Made by a program: the position numbers and the translations under genes
Assembly: GCF_900129345.1 (NCBI RefSeq)
Contig: NZ_FQVK01000010.1
Span: forward strand, 62,001 to 126,000
Source: Ruegeria intermedia
Lineage (GTDB): Bacteria > Pseudomonadota > Alphaproteobacteria > Rhodobacterales > Rhodobacteraceae
Reading direction: 5' to 3'
DNA: 64,000 nucleotides
The notes under the pieces: model-generated
What the model was told of the DNA's origin: nothing
Databases searched by the model: none
Seen by the model: only the letters and a program-made list of their open reading frames with translations
Shown here: one piece after another, positions 1-8,247 of the stretch
Numbering within the stretch: the stretch's first letter is position 1
How the letters are laid out: each line of letters begins with the position of its first letter

Positions 1-989
1 CGCAGAATGCGCTGGCCGCGCTGCCGGAAGTGGCACGCGCTGCCGGAATTGACGGGTATGAAACATGCCCACCCGGCGTGATCGAGGCAGAGCTCAAGGC
101 CGCAAAAGCCGCCAAAGCGCGGCTTTTGTGCCTTGGCTCGGCCGACTACCCCTCAATGTTGGCGGACCTGCCCGACGCGCCCCCCCTGCTTTGGGCGATT
201 GGGGATATGTCGATCCTGCGTCGGCAGATGATTGCCCTTGTCGGGGCTCGGAACTGTTCGTCACTGGGTACACGAATGGCCCGCGCGCTGGCGGAGGGGC
301 TGGGTGCAAAAGGCTATGTCGTGGTTTCGGGGTTGGCGCGGGGTATCGATACCGCCGCCCACAAGGCCGCTTTGGAATCCGGAACGGTCGCGGTGATGGC
401 CGGTGGTGTCGATGTGATCTACCCGGCCGAGAATACGGATTTGGCCCGCGATATCGCGATGCGGGGGCTGCGCCTGTCCGAACAACCCATGGGCGTCACC
501 CCGCAGGCCCGGCATTTTCCGCGCCGCAACCGGATCATCTCGGGCCTGGCGCAGGCGGTGGTGGTGGTCGAAGCGGCCGCCAAATCCGGCAGTCTGATCA
601 CTGCGCGCGACGCTCTGGACCAAGGGCGCGACGTACTGGCCGTGCCAGGCCACCCGTTCGACGCGCGCGCGGCGGGGTGCAACCTGCTGATCCGCGAAGG
701 CGCCACGCTGGTGCGGTCGGTCGACGACGTGATCGAAGCCCTGCCCCCTCAGACGCCCGACCTGTTCGACGCGCCGCCGCAGCCCGCCCCGGATCACGCG
801 CAGCCGGTTTCGACCGATGACTTGCAGGGCATGATCCTGTCGCGCCTCGGCCCTTCGCCGGTGGCCGAAGACCAACTGATCCGGGACGTGCAGGTTCCGG
901 CCAGCGCCGTCGGTCCGGTTCTGGTCGAGCTGGAACTGGCGGGGCGCATCCATAGACAGGCGGGCGGGTTGCTGTCGCTGGCCGTTTGA
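1..989 (+). CDS. dprA: DNA processing protein DprA (5' truncated)
   Basis: The reading frame is open from base 3, so the true start lies before the window; 328 residues are visible. The Rossmann-like DprA fold is clear: GARN, the SGLARGID loop, the PAEN motif, HFPRRNRIISGLA and a GSLITA motif near the middle. A winged-helix-like tail follows from about visible residue 265. In the family, DprA binds incoming single-stranded DNA and loads RecA during transformation, acting in the cytoplasm. It is followed 144 bp later by topA on the same strand, a common arrangement. Family assignment is firm; competence in this organism is not shown by this gene alone. Confidence 0.93.
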   Translation, partial: QNALAALPEVARAAGIDGYETCPPGVIEAELKAAKAAKARLLCLGSADYPSMLADLPDAPPLLWAIGDMSILRRQMIALVGARNCSSLGTRMARALAEGLGAKGYVVVSGLARGIDTAAHKAALESGTVAVMAGGVDVIYPAENTDLARDIAMRGLRLSEQPMGVTPQARHFPRRNRIISGLAQAVVVVEAAAKSGSLITARDALDQGRDVLAVPGHPFDARAAGCNLLIREGATLVRSVDDVIEALPPQTPDLFDAPPQPAPDHAQPVSTDDLQGMILSRLGPSPVAEDQLIRDVQVPASAVGPVLVELELAGRIHRQAGGLLSLAV

Positions 990-1133
990 CCCGGGTTCAT
1001 TTCGACGGCTCGCCGACCTGCGACACACCTGGATTCGGTCCGGCAATACAGTGCATTGACAAATCCGCCTTGCCCTCCACATCTTGCACGGCCATACATG
1101 CCGCCCAATCCGTCGAGCGAGGTTTCAGACTAA

Positions 1134-3749
1134 ATGCCTGTAGTTGTTGTAGAATCCCCGGCCAAGGCAAAAACGATCAACAAATATCTCGGCCCCGACT
1201 ACACGGTGCTGGCCTCGTACGGCCATGTTCGCGACCTGCCCCCGAAAGACGGGTCGGTAGATCCGGACCACGATTTTTCCATGAAATGGGAGGTCGCCGC
1301 CGACAGCCGCAAACACGTCAAGGCCATCGCCGACGCACTCAAGGACGACAACGCGCTGATCCTGGCAACCGACCCCGACCGCGAGGGCGAGGCGATCAGC
1401 TGGCACCTGCAGGAGGCGCTGACCAAACGCCGCTCGATCAAGAAGGACACCGAGGTTCGGCGCGTGACCTTCAACGCCATCACCAAGGATGCGGTGACCA
1501 AGGCGATGCAGAACCCGCGCGAGGTGGACATGCCTCTGGTCGAGGCGTATCTGGCCCGGCGCGCGCTGGACTATCTGGTCGGCTTCAACCTGTCGCCGGT
1601 TCTGTGGCGCAAGCTGCCCGGCGCGAAATCGGCCGGGCGCGTGCAATCGGTCTGCCTGCGCCTGATCGTCGAGCGCGAGATGGAGATCGAGGCGTTCAAG
1701 CCCGTCGAATACTGGTCGGTCAAGGCGCTGTTCGAAACGCCGCGCGGCCAGACCTATGAGGCGCGTCTGGTCACCTTGGCCGGCAAGAAGCTGGACAAGC
1801 ATGACATCGCCAACGCCACCCAGGCCGAACTGGCGGTACAGGCCATCACCAGCCGCGCGCTGAGCGTGACCTCGGTCGAAGCGAAGCCGGCCGCGCGCAA
1901 TCCCAGCGCTCCGTTCATGACCTCGACCCTGCAGCAGGAAGCCAGCCGCAAATTCGGTATGGGCGCGCGCCACACGATGCAGGTGGCCCAGCGTTTGTAC
2001 GAGGCCGGGCACATTACATATATGCGAACTGACGGCATCGACATGGCACCCGAGGCCGTCGCAGCCACGCGGGACGCGATCAAGGACCGGTTCGGTGCCG
2101 AATACGTGCCGGACAGCCCGCGCATTTACAAGAACAAGGCCAAGAACGCGCAAGAAGCGCACGAATGCATCCGGCCCACGGACATGACCAAGGACGCGGC
2201 AGCCCTGAAACTGTCGGATGACGATCAGCGCAAGCTGTACGATCTGATCTGGAAGCGCACGATCGCCTGCCAGATGGCTGCCGCGCGGCTGGAACGCACC
2301 ACCGTCGAAATCGGCAGCGATGACGGTCAGGTCGGCCTGCGCGCCACCGGTCAGGTCGTGCTATTCGACGGCTTCATGCGCGTCTACGAGGAAGGCCGCG
2401 ACGATGTCGAGGATGAGGATGACAAGCGCCTCCCCCAGATCATGCAGGGTGATCCGGCGCGCTTTGCCAGGACCACGCTGAAGGATCAGTTTGACAAGGC
2501 CACCGCCGACGGCGCGGACAAGAAGGCCATCCTTTCGGACAACCAGGCGGTTCTGGCGCTGCAACACCACACCCAGCCGCCGCCGCGCTATACCGAGGCG
2601 ACCCTGGTCAAACGGATGGAGGAGCTGGGCATCGGGCGACCCTCGACCTACGCCTCGATCGTCACCACGATTCAGGACCGCGGTTACGTCCGCAAGGACA
2701 AGAACCGCCTGATCCCCGAGGAAAAGGGCCGGATCGTCACGATTTTCCTGCTGAATTTCTTCCGCCAGTATGTGGGTTACGAATTCACCGCGAACCTCGA
2801 AGAGCAGCTGGACGAGGTGAGCGCCGGCGCCCGCGACTACAAGGACCTGCTGTCCAAGTTCTGGCGCGATTTCTCGGCCGCGATCGCCGAGACGTCCGAG
2901 CTGCGGATTTCGGAAGTGCTCGACAAGCTGGACGAGGCGCTGGCCCCGCAGCTGTACCCCCCGCGCGAAGATGGCTCCGACCCGCGCATCTGCCCCAAAT
3001 GCGGGGTCGGACGGCTGCACCTGAAAACCTCGCGGACCGGCGGATTCGTGGGCTGCGGGAACTATCCCGAATGCACCTATACCCGCCCCATCGCCGGCGA
3101 AGGCGCCCAGGGCGAGGAACGTCTGCTGGGCATGGATGGCAATGACGAGATCTGGCTGAAATCCGGACGCTTCGGCCCCTATGTCCAGCGCGGCGAGGCC
3201 ACGCCCGAGAACAAGAAACCGCCACGCGCGTCTTTGCCCAAGGGCTGGAACAAGGATGACATGGACCTCGAGAAGGCTCTGACCCTTCTGAGCCTGCCGC
3301 GCGAGATCGGCGAGCACCCCGAGGGCGGTATGATCAGCGCCAATTTCGGGCGTTTCGGCCCCTATATCATGCACCAGCTGCCGGATGAGGCAAAGCCGGT
3401 CTATGCAAACCTCAAGGATCCCAACGACGTGTTCGAGATCGGCATGAACCGGGCCGTCGAACTGTTGGCGGAGAAGCGCGCCAATCCCGGGCGGCGGGGA
3501 CGGGCTGCGGCCAAACCGCTGAAGGAACTGGGCGAGCATCCTGATGGCGGCGCGATCCAGGTTATGGACGGGCGCTATGGGCCTTACGTGAAGTGGGAAA
3601 AGATCAACGCGACCCTGCCCAAGGACATCAAGCCCGAAGACGTGACGCCCGAAATGGCGGTGGAACTGGTCAATGAGAAGGCCGCCAAGAAGGGCACCCG
3701 AAAAAAGACCGCGCCCAAGAAGAAAGCCACCAAGAAGAAAGCCGGCTGA
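1134..3749 (+). CDS. topA: DNA topoisomerase I
   Basis: This 871-residue type IA topoisomerase relaxes negative supercoils. The N-terminal Toprim domain opens with VVVESPAKAKTI, the DPDREGEAISWH motif lies near residue 83, and the catalytic tyrosine is Y296 in ITYMRTDG. A C4 zinc-finger module starts near residue 620 (CPKCG then CGNYPECTY). Three topoisomerase C-terminal repeats with FGPY or YGPY follow, and a lysine-rich tail after about residue 845 probably contacts DNA or RNA polymerase. Length and domain order match alphaproteobacterial TopA. The ATG is the first in frame with the conserved N-terminus. A GC-rich hairpin follows the stop codon. Confidence 0.97.
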   Translation: MPVVVVESPAKAKTINKYLGPDYTVLASYGHVRDLPPKDGSVDPDHDFSMKWEVAADSRKHVKAIADALKDDNALILATDPDREGEAISWHLQEALTKRRSIKKDTEVRRVTFNAITKDAVTKAMQNPREVDMPLVEAYLARRALDYLVGFNLSPVLWRKLPGAKSAGRVQSVCLRLIVEREMEIEAFKPVEYWSVKALFETPRGQTYEARLVTLAGKKLDKHDIANATQAELAVQAITSRALSVTSVEAKPAARNPSAPFMTSTLQQEASRKFGMGARHTMQVAQRLYEAGHITYMRTDGIDMAPEAVAATRDAIKDRFGAEYVPDSPRIYKNKAKNAQEAHECIRPTDMTKDAAALKLSDDDQRKLYDLIWKRTIACQMAAARLERTTVEIGSDDGQVGLRATGQVVLFDGFMRVYEEGRDDVEDEDDKRLPQIMQGDPARFARTTLKDQFDKATADGADKKAILSDNQAVLALQHHTQPPPRYTEATLVKRMEELGIGRPSTYASIVTTIQDRGYVRKDKNRLIPEEKGRIVTIFLLNFFRQYVGYEFTANLEEQLDEVSAGARDYKDLLSKFWRDFSAAIAETSELRISEVLDKLDEALAPQLYPPREDGSDPRICPKCGVGRLHLKTSRTGGFVGCGNYPECTYTRPIAGEGAQGEERLLGMDGNDEIWLKSGRFGPYVQRGEATPENKKPPRASLPKGWNKDDMDLEKALTLLSLPREIGEHPEGGMISANFGRFGPYIMHQLPDEAKPVYANLKDPNDVFEIGMNRAVELLAEKRANPGRRGRAAAKPLKELGEHPDGGAIQVMDGRYGPYVKWEKINATLPKDIKPEDVTPEMAVELVNEKAAKKGTRKKTAPKKKATKKKAG

Positions 3750-3760
3750 TCCCGGCCCCC

Positions 3761-3793
3761 GCGGGCGGTTAGGTAGAAATACCACCCGCCCGC
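3761..3793 (+). terminator. GC-rich hairpin after topA
   Basis: An 8-bp stem (3761-3768 with 3786-3793) begins 12 bp after the topA stop, with a 17-nt A/T-richer loop and then AGGTTTCATT. It could end the topA transcript, but the T-run is short. Confidence 0.4.
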
Positions 3794-3808
3794 AGGTTTC
3801 ATTGACTT

Positions 3809-3853
3809 CCCAATGACGTGGCGGCACAACCTGCCCATCACCATGTCATTGGG
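3809..3853. promoter_or_regulatory. Leader inverted repeat touching the scoA ribosome binding site
   Basis: CCCAATGAC (3809-3817) and GTCATTGGG (3845-3853) are a perfect 9-bp inverted repeat around a 27-nt loop. The right arm overlaps the start of the GGGGGAG Shine-Dalgarno of scoA (about 3851-3857; ATG at 3864). In RNA this stem would partly hide the ribosome binding site; as DNA it could be a repressor operator. Function is inferred. Confidence 0.45.
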
Positions 3854-3863
3854 GGAGTTTTCC

Positions 3864-4568
3864 ATGAAGAAAGTCTATGCCAATGCCACCGAGGCCCTCG
3901 ATGGGATACTTCGGGATGGCATGCTGATCGCGGCCGGCGGGTTCGGGCTGTGCGGCATTCCCGAATTGCTGCTGCAGGCGATCAAGGAGTCGGGCGTGAA
4001 GGACCTGACCTTTGCCTCGAACAACGCAGGCGTCGACGATTTCGGCATCGGCATCCTGCTGCAGACGCGGCAGGTCAAGAAGATGATCAGCTCGTATGTC
4101 GGCGAGAACGCCGAATTCATGCGCCAGTACCTGTCGGGTGAGCTTGAGCTGGAATTCACCCCGCAAGGCACCCTGGCCGAGCGCATGCGCGCCGGCGGCG
4201 CGGGCATCCCGGGCTTCTATACCAAGACCGGCGTCGGCACCGTGATCGCCGAGGGCAAGGAGCACAAGGAATTCAACGGCGAGACCTATATCCTCGAAGA
4301 AGGGATCTTTGCCGATCTGGCCATCGTCAAGGCATGGAAGGCCGACGACACCGGCAACCTGGTGTTCCGCAAGACCGCCCGCAACTTCAACGTGCCGGCG
4401 GCGACCTGCGGCAAGATCTGCGTGGCCGAGGTGGAAGAGATCGTGCCGCGCGGTTCGCTGGACCCCGACTGCATCCACCTGCCCGGCATCTATGTGCACC
4501 GGGTCATTCAAGGTCAGCACGAAAAGCGCATCGAACAGCGCACCACCCGCAAGAAGGAGGAAGCGTAA
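3864..4568 (+). CDS. scoA: 3-oxoacid CoA-transferase subunit A
   Basis: This 234-residue alpha subunit of succinyl-CoA:3-oxoacid (acetoacetate) CoA-transferase works with ScoB to move CoA between succinyl-CoA and 3-oxoacids in ketone-body or short-chain fatty acid use. Family marks include GGFGLCGIPE near residue 28, SNNAG, and GAGIPGFYT near residue 110. The start at 3864 is chosen because GGGGGAG lies just upstream and MKKVYANA begins the conserved N-terminus; an upstream in-frame ATG at 3813 would add non-conserved residues. Its stop overlaps the scoB start (TAATG). A leader inverted repeat overlaps the ribosome binding site. Confidence 0.94.
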   Translation: MKKVYANATEALDGILRDGMLIAAGGFGLCGIPELLLQAIKESGVKDLTFASNNAGVDDFGIGILLQTRQVKKMISSYVGENAEFMRQYLSGELELEFTPQGTLAERMRAGGAGIPGFYTKTGVGTVIAEGKEHKEFNGETYILEEGIFADLAIVKAWKADDTGNLVFRKTARNFNVPAATCGKICVAEVEEIVPRGSLDPDCIHLPGIYVHRVIQGQHEKRIEQRTTRKKEEA

Positions 4569-5194
4569 TGCCCTGGGACCGCAATCAGATGGCCGCGCGT
4601 GCGGCCGAGGAACTGGAAGACGGCATGTATGTGAACCTCGGCATCGGGATTCCGACGCTGGTGGCGAACTATGTGGGCGACAAGGACATCACCCTGCAAT
4701 CGGAAAACGGCATGCTGGGCATGGGTCCCTTCCCCTATGAGGGCGAAGAGGACCCCGACCTGATCAACGCCGGCAAGCAGACCATCACCGAACTGCCCCG
4801 CACCGCCTATTTCGACAGCGCCACGTCCTTTGCCATGATCCGCGGCGGCAAGATCGCGGCGGCGATCCTGGGCGCGATGGAGGTCGACGAGAAAGGCGAT
4901 CTGGCCAACTGGATGATCCCAGGCAAGTTGGTCAAGGGCATGGGCGGCGCGATGGACCTGGTGGCCGGGGTCGGACGGGTCATCGTGGTGATGGACCACA
5001 CCAACAAGCACGGCCAGTCCAAGGTGCTGAAGGAATGCACCCTGCCGCTGACCGGCAAGGGCGTGGTTGACCGCATCATCACCAATCTGGGCGTGCTGGA
5101 CGTGGTCGAAGGCGGCCTGAAGATCGTCGAACGGGCCGATGGCGTCACCGAAGAAGACATGCGCGCGGCGACCGAGGCGACCATTGTCGATTGA
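4568..5194 (+). CDS. scoB: 3-oxoacid CoA-transferase subunit B
   Basis: This 208-residue beta subunit of the CoA-transferase starts inside the scoA stop (TAATG), which implies translational coupling and equal amounts of both subunits. The NLGIGIPTLVANY segment and the QSENGMLGMG motif, carrying the family's catalytic glutamate that forms the CoA-thioester intermediate, lie at about residues 20-55. A glycine-rich KGMGGAMDL motif lies near residue 125. Length is normal for separate-subunit enzymes. No good T-run terminator directly follows; the next strong structure is a hairpin about 105 bp downstream. Confidence 0.95.
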   Translation: MPWDRNQMAARAAEELEDGMYVNLGIGIPTLVANYVGDKDITLQSENGMLGMGPFPYEGEEDPDLINAGKQTITELPRTAYFDSATSFAMIRGGKIAAAILGAMEVDEKGDLANWMIPGKLVKGMGGAMDLVAGVGRVIVVMDHTNKHGQSKVLKECTLPLTGKGVVDRIITNLGVLDVVEGGLKIVERADGVTEEDMRAATEATIVD

Positions 5195-6086
5195 CCCGCT
5201 TGGCGGCGTGAACTGAAAAGGTCCGCGATTGTGCGGCCGCTTGCCGTCTTGCAGCCTGTTCGTGAACTCTGCAGGAACAGCGGACGAAAATGCGATGCCT
5301 TGCAATGTGTTGGCGCATTGCAAGGTATTCACCCCGGAAACGCGACATGAGAAATTGCGCCCTTTGGGTGGGCTGCAGGCGAGACCTCCCCCTGTCTTTG
5401 TTGCAACTGCCTGGTAGCGCTGAGGAACGAGCGGTTTTCACCGGTGGACGGCGTGTCGAAGACCCGGCGACGGATATCGGTTGGGGGGCGCGGCTTCCGA
5501 CTAGGTGCGCGGAAGACGGGATCATCGCGGATCGAAGCCATTGGCCGCAGCCTGCCTCGGCGAAGCCCAGGAGATGGTGCTGAATGCCTTCGCGCAGGCG
5601 CTGTCTTTCCGTGCCGTGGATCACTGAAAATCCCAGGATCGTGGTGACCTGCGTCTCGCGCTCGGAGGAGCGCATCTTCCATCCCCGGATTCGGGCCTCC
5701 GCTAGCCCGCAGCCGCCTTTGCGACCCGCCGCGCCCAAGCCGCCCATTGCCGTTCCATCTGCCCGGCAAGTTCCATGGGAGGCGTGTCATCATGCCCCCC
5801 GCCCGCAGTTCGGACGGTGGGTCTCGGTAATGGCCGATGCCAAATATGACAACCGCGTTTCCGGACGACGCATCCCATCATGGAGCCATCGCCCAGGCGG
5901 GCAGCACGTCCTATCGGATCGCACACGGCAAACGCACAGAACCCCATGAAGATCGCGCGACACTCGGTGGGGCAAACTCAAAGGCCGAAACAGGGACAGT
6001 TTCGGACGATCATGGACCGACCCGGTTCCAGCGACATTTCAGCGGCCACGGTCAAGAAATCGGCAGGGCCAGTTCGCCGGCCTTTT
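5195..6086. other. Gene-poor stretch of about 890 bp
   Basis: I see no convincing gene here. Open frames on both strands are short, rich in Arg, Pro and Ser, lack recognisable motifs, and none has a good ribosome binding site. On the minus strand, short protein-like segments occur in different frames (for example MELAGQMERQWAAWARR in a frame ending near 5702), so a decayed gene is possible but not shown. The stretch lies between the ends of the converging scoB and the minus-strand transglycosylase and holds a strong hairpin at 5298-5325. Confidence 0.5.
5298..5325. repeat. Perfect 10-bp inverted repeat after scoAB
   Basis: CCTTGCAATG (5298-5307) pairs with CATTGCAAGG (5316-5325) around an 8-nt loop. 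No T-run follows on the plus strand, so it is not a classical terminator for scoAB. On the minus strand it is followed by CATTTTCG. Confidence 0.6.
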
Positions 6087-6953
6087 TCACTTCATGTTCT
6101 GAAACACGCAACCGTCGGAAATCAGATCGGGCGGCGTGGCGCACAAGGCGCGGGCGACCTGGAACGCCGCCAGCACCTTGGGAACATAGTCGCGGGTTTC
6201 AGCATAAGGCGGAACACCGTTGTGTTTGCGCACCGCACCTTCGCCCGCGTTGTAGCCGGCCAGCACGAGAATCGGATCGCTCCCGAACTCCTCCATCAAC
6301 CAGTCTAGATACTTCACGCCTCCGGCAATATTCTGCTCCGGCAGCATGCTGTCGGTCACCCCGAACCGCTTGGCGGTGGCCGGCATCAGCTGCATCAACC
6401 CCTGCGCCCCCGCCGAACTGACGGCCGTCGCGCGCCCGCCCGATTCCACCGACATCACCGCCAGCACCAGCGCGGGCGACACCTTGGTGCCCACGGTCGA
6501 GCGCAGAATATCCACGCCGCGCTGCTCGACGATGCGCTGCAGAGTTTGAAGCCGCGGCGAAGCGACCCCGACCGTTGCCAGCGCCTGAAGCGCCGGATCC
6601 AACCGCCCCGGACCGGCCTGGGCCATGTCCGGCGAAATCCTCTCCCAAAAGGCCTTGTACGCCCCTTCGGGCGTTTTCTCGGGCTGGATCTGCGGAAGGG
6701 TGGCCGAAGGTACTTTGGTGCGGGCAATGATGTCGGGCACGACAAGCGTGGCGCCCGTGCTGGGGGCCGATGGCGCCTTGGCGTGTTCCTCGGGCGAGAT
6801 TTGGACGGTTACTTGCGGGCGCGCACCCGGCTTGGGCGCCTTGATCCGTTTGTAGACGCCGCGTGGTTCGATATCGGTGGCCTGGGCCGGTGCGACGATA
6901 GCTGCCGCAAACGCCAAAACGCCGGCGCATGTCAGTACGCTCGGGATTCTCAT
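6087..6953 (-). CDS. Lytic transglycosylase (SLT domain), periplasmic
   Basis: This 288-residue protein has a Sec signal peptide (about residues 1-25, APAQA cleavage). A proline/lysine-rich linker follows, then a C-terminal family-1 lytic transglycosylase domain at roughly 155-270. The three motifs are visible: SVESGG with the catalytic glutamate near residue 167, GLMQLMPATA, and AGYNAGEGAV. The family cleaves the glycan strand of peptidoglycan with 1,6-anhydro-MurNAc formation. It stands alone, divergent from the flp/tad locus. A role in opening the wall for pilus assembly is possible from position but not shown. A C-terminal pair of cysteines could form a disulfide. Confidence 0.92.
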   Translation of the reverse strand: MRIPSVLTCAGVLAFAAAIVAPAQATDIEPRGVYKRIKAPKPGARPQVTVQISPEEHAKAPSAPSTGATLVVPDIIARTKVPSATLPQIQPEKTPEGAYKAFWERISPDMAQAGPGRLDPALQALATVGVASPRLQTLQRIVEQRGVDILRSTVGTKVSPALVLAVMSVESGGRATAVSSAGAQGLMQLMPATAKRFGVTDSMLPEQNIAGGVKYLDWLMEEFGSDPILVLAGYNAGEGAVRKHNGVPPYAETRDYVPKVLAAFQVARALCATPPDLISDGCVFQNMK

Positions 6954-7304
6954 CTTGCCTGCCTCATCTTCTTTTTCCGTTGATTTGTTACGCGAATCCG
7001 CGCTGCGGGCCAGAAAAACCGCGTGAATTGGGGCGTTTTTGCCTCATTTGCCGCAATTTTGCATCTTGCCTATCTGAACCGCGGCAGACGAAGAGATTTT
7101 TTCTTATTGTCTTTCCGCATGTTAGCTTATTGGTGACCAAAAAGTTAAACCTGAGGCAAAAAATTCGTTGTTTGGCCCAATTCCTGCCACGCACGAGGGG
7201 CAAACATAATGCCATACCGAGACGGTCATGAGCCGGTTGAGAGACAAAGCTCTGCAAGACCCCGAGGTTTTATTGACTTTTTGATCCTTTAGGAGGGACG
7301 CAAC
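6954..7304 (+). promoter_or_regulatory. Divergent upstream region of the pilin gene
   Basis: This 350-bp A/T-rich stretch separates the transglycosylase start from the first flp gene. It holds a perfect 11-bp inverted repeat, TTTTTGCCTCA at 7036-7046 and TGAGGCAAAAA at 7152-7162, with 105 bp between the arms. A short odd palindrome TTGGTGACCAA lies at 7130-7140. The ribosome binding site AGGAGGG is at 7291-7297. I cannot place the promoter with confidence. The distance would allow either DNA looping or a long leader stem. Confidence 0.45.
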
Positions 7305-7547
7305 ATGATCAAGTTCATCAAGAACTTCCGCAAAGACGAAGACGGCGCCGTGACTGTTGACTGGGTCGTTCTGACCGCAGCCGTCGTGGGCCTGGGCACC
7401 GTTGCCTACACGCAGATCTCGGGCGGCGCGACCGGCCTGGCAACCAACGTGAACAGCGCCCTGAGCGGTGCAACCGTTTCGACCGGCACCAACGCTGGCG
7501 CGGCCGGTGGTATCACCACCGCAGGTTCCGGCACCGGCGGCAGCTAA
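7305..7547 (+). CDS. flp: Flp-type pilin (major candidate)
   Basis: This 80-residue type IVb (Flp/Fap) prepilin has a short charged leader (MIKFIKNFRKDEDG). The processing site should be after the glycine, giving a mature N-terminus AVTVDWVVLT and a single hydrophobic segment at about residues 16-38. A Gly/Ser/Thr/Ala-rich tail follows. The usual Glu5-Tyr6 of Flp pilins is Asp-Trp here. AGGAGGG sits 7 bp before the ATG, and a strong terminator follows, so it is probably an abundant single-gene transcript. It should be cleaved by the CpaA-type peptidase encoded at 17746. Confidence 0.88.
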   Translation: MIKFIKNFRKDEDGAVTVDWVVLTAAVVGLGTVAYTQISGGATGLATNVNSALSGATVSTGTNAGAAGGITTAGSGTGGS

Positions 7548-7567
7548 GCCCCGAGCCATGCATTCCG

Positions 7568-7597
7568 GGCCGCGCCAAACTGGCGCGGCCTTTTTTT
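7568..7597 (+). terminator. Rho-independent terminator of the pilin gene
   Basis: A perfect 10-bp GC-rich stem (7568-7577 with 7581-7590) has a 3-nt loop and is followed directly by seven T. It begins 21 bp after the pilin stop codon. Confidence 0.92.
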
Positions 7598-7773
7598 AAC
7601 CAAAACTCAGGACTCCTAGTGTTGGAATAGGCATAGCCCCCTGCCTGGCCAACTTGCTGTCCGCCATGGACGGGCAGCCCGGTTGCACGAGGAGACTAAA
7701 GCAACGGTTTGGTCGGCACCTGCTGCGCAGTTCACGCAAGACACGGGACGCCGACGGGTAAGAGGTATACGCC

Positions 7774-8010
7774 ATGATTCGAGTTGCAAATGATTTCATT
7801 CGCGATGAAGACGGCGCTGTCACAATTGATTGGGTTGTCATTACCGCGCTGGTCGTGGGTCTGTCGATGGTGACCTATCTGGTCATCCAGACGGCGACAA
7901 CCAACATGGGCGGCAACGTTGATACGGCGTTGAGTCGCTCAACCGTCAGCACCGGCACCAGCGCCGGCGGGAACGGCGGCATCGCAACCGCGGGTACCAG
8001 CGGGAGCTGA
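7774..8010 (+). CDS. Second Flp-type pilin
   Basis: This 78-residue paralogue of the preceding pilin has a leader ending RDEDG, then AVTIDWVVIT and one hydrophobic segment. Its tail closely mirrors the first (VSTGTSAGGNGGIATAGT), while the middle differs (YLVIQTATTNMGGN). A ribosome binding site AGAGG lies before the ATG. The 226-bp gap and the terminator after the first gene mean it is probably transcribed separately or at a lower level, as expected for a minor pilin. Which of the two forms the filament cannot be told from sequence. Confidence 0.85.
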   Translation: MIRVANDFIRDEDGAVTIDWVVITALVVGLSMVTYLVIQTATTNMGGNVDTALSRSTVSTGTSAGGNGGIATAGTSGS

Positions 8011-8247
8011 CGCGGCGGAGCCCGAACCAACTTACCACAGGTCAGGCTTTTGCCCGACCAACGCAACCTGTATTTGCTCCGTGGTCTGCGCTTGTGCGGC
8101 GGCACTTTCGAGATTTCCTCAAACAACCCTGCTGAAAAGCTGGAATTTGTCCCACATTTCGACACAATTCGGATTTATCAAATACGCTGTTTCAATGTCT
8201 TGTTTGGGCCGATACACGTGCGACCAACAAAAGAATGAGGTGAACGC

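Noticed and set aside
5145-5793. Minus-strand open frames downstream of scoB
   Set aside because: They are Arg/Ser-rich, have no ribosome binding site and no motif; kept only as an unexplained gene-poor block.
7125-7150. CtrA-type site (TTAA-N7-TTAA) before the pilin gene
   Set aside because: Only one TTAA half-site (in GTTAAAC near 7144) is present; the second half at the right spacing is missing.
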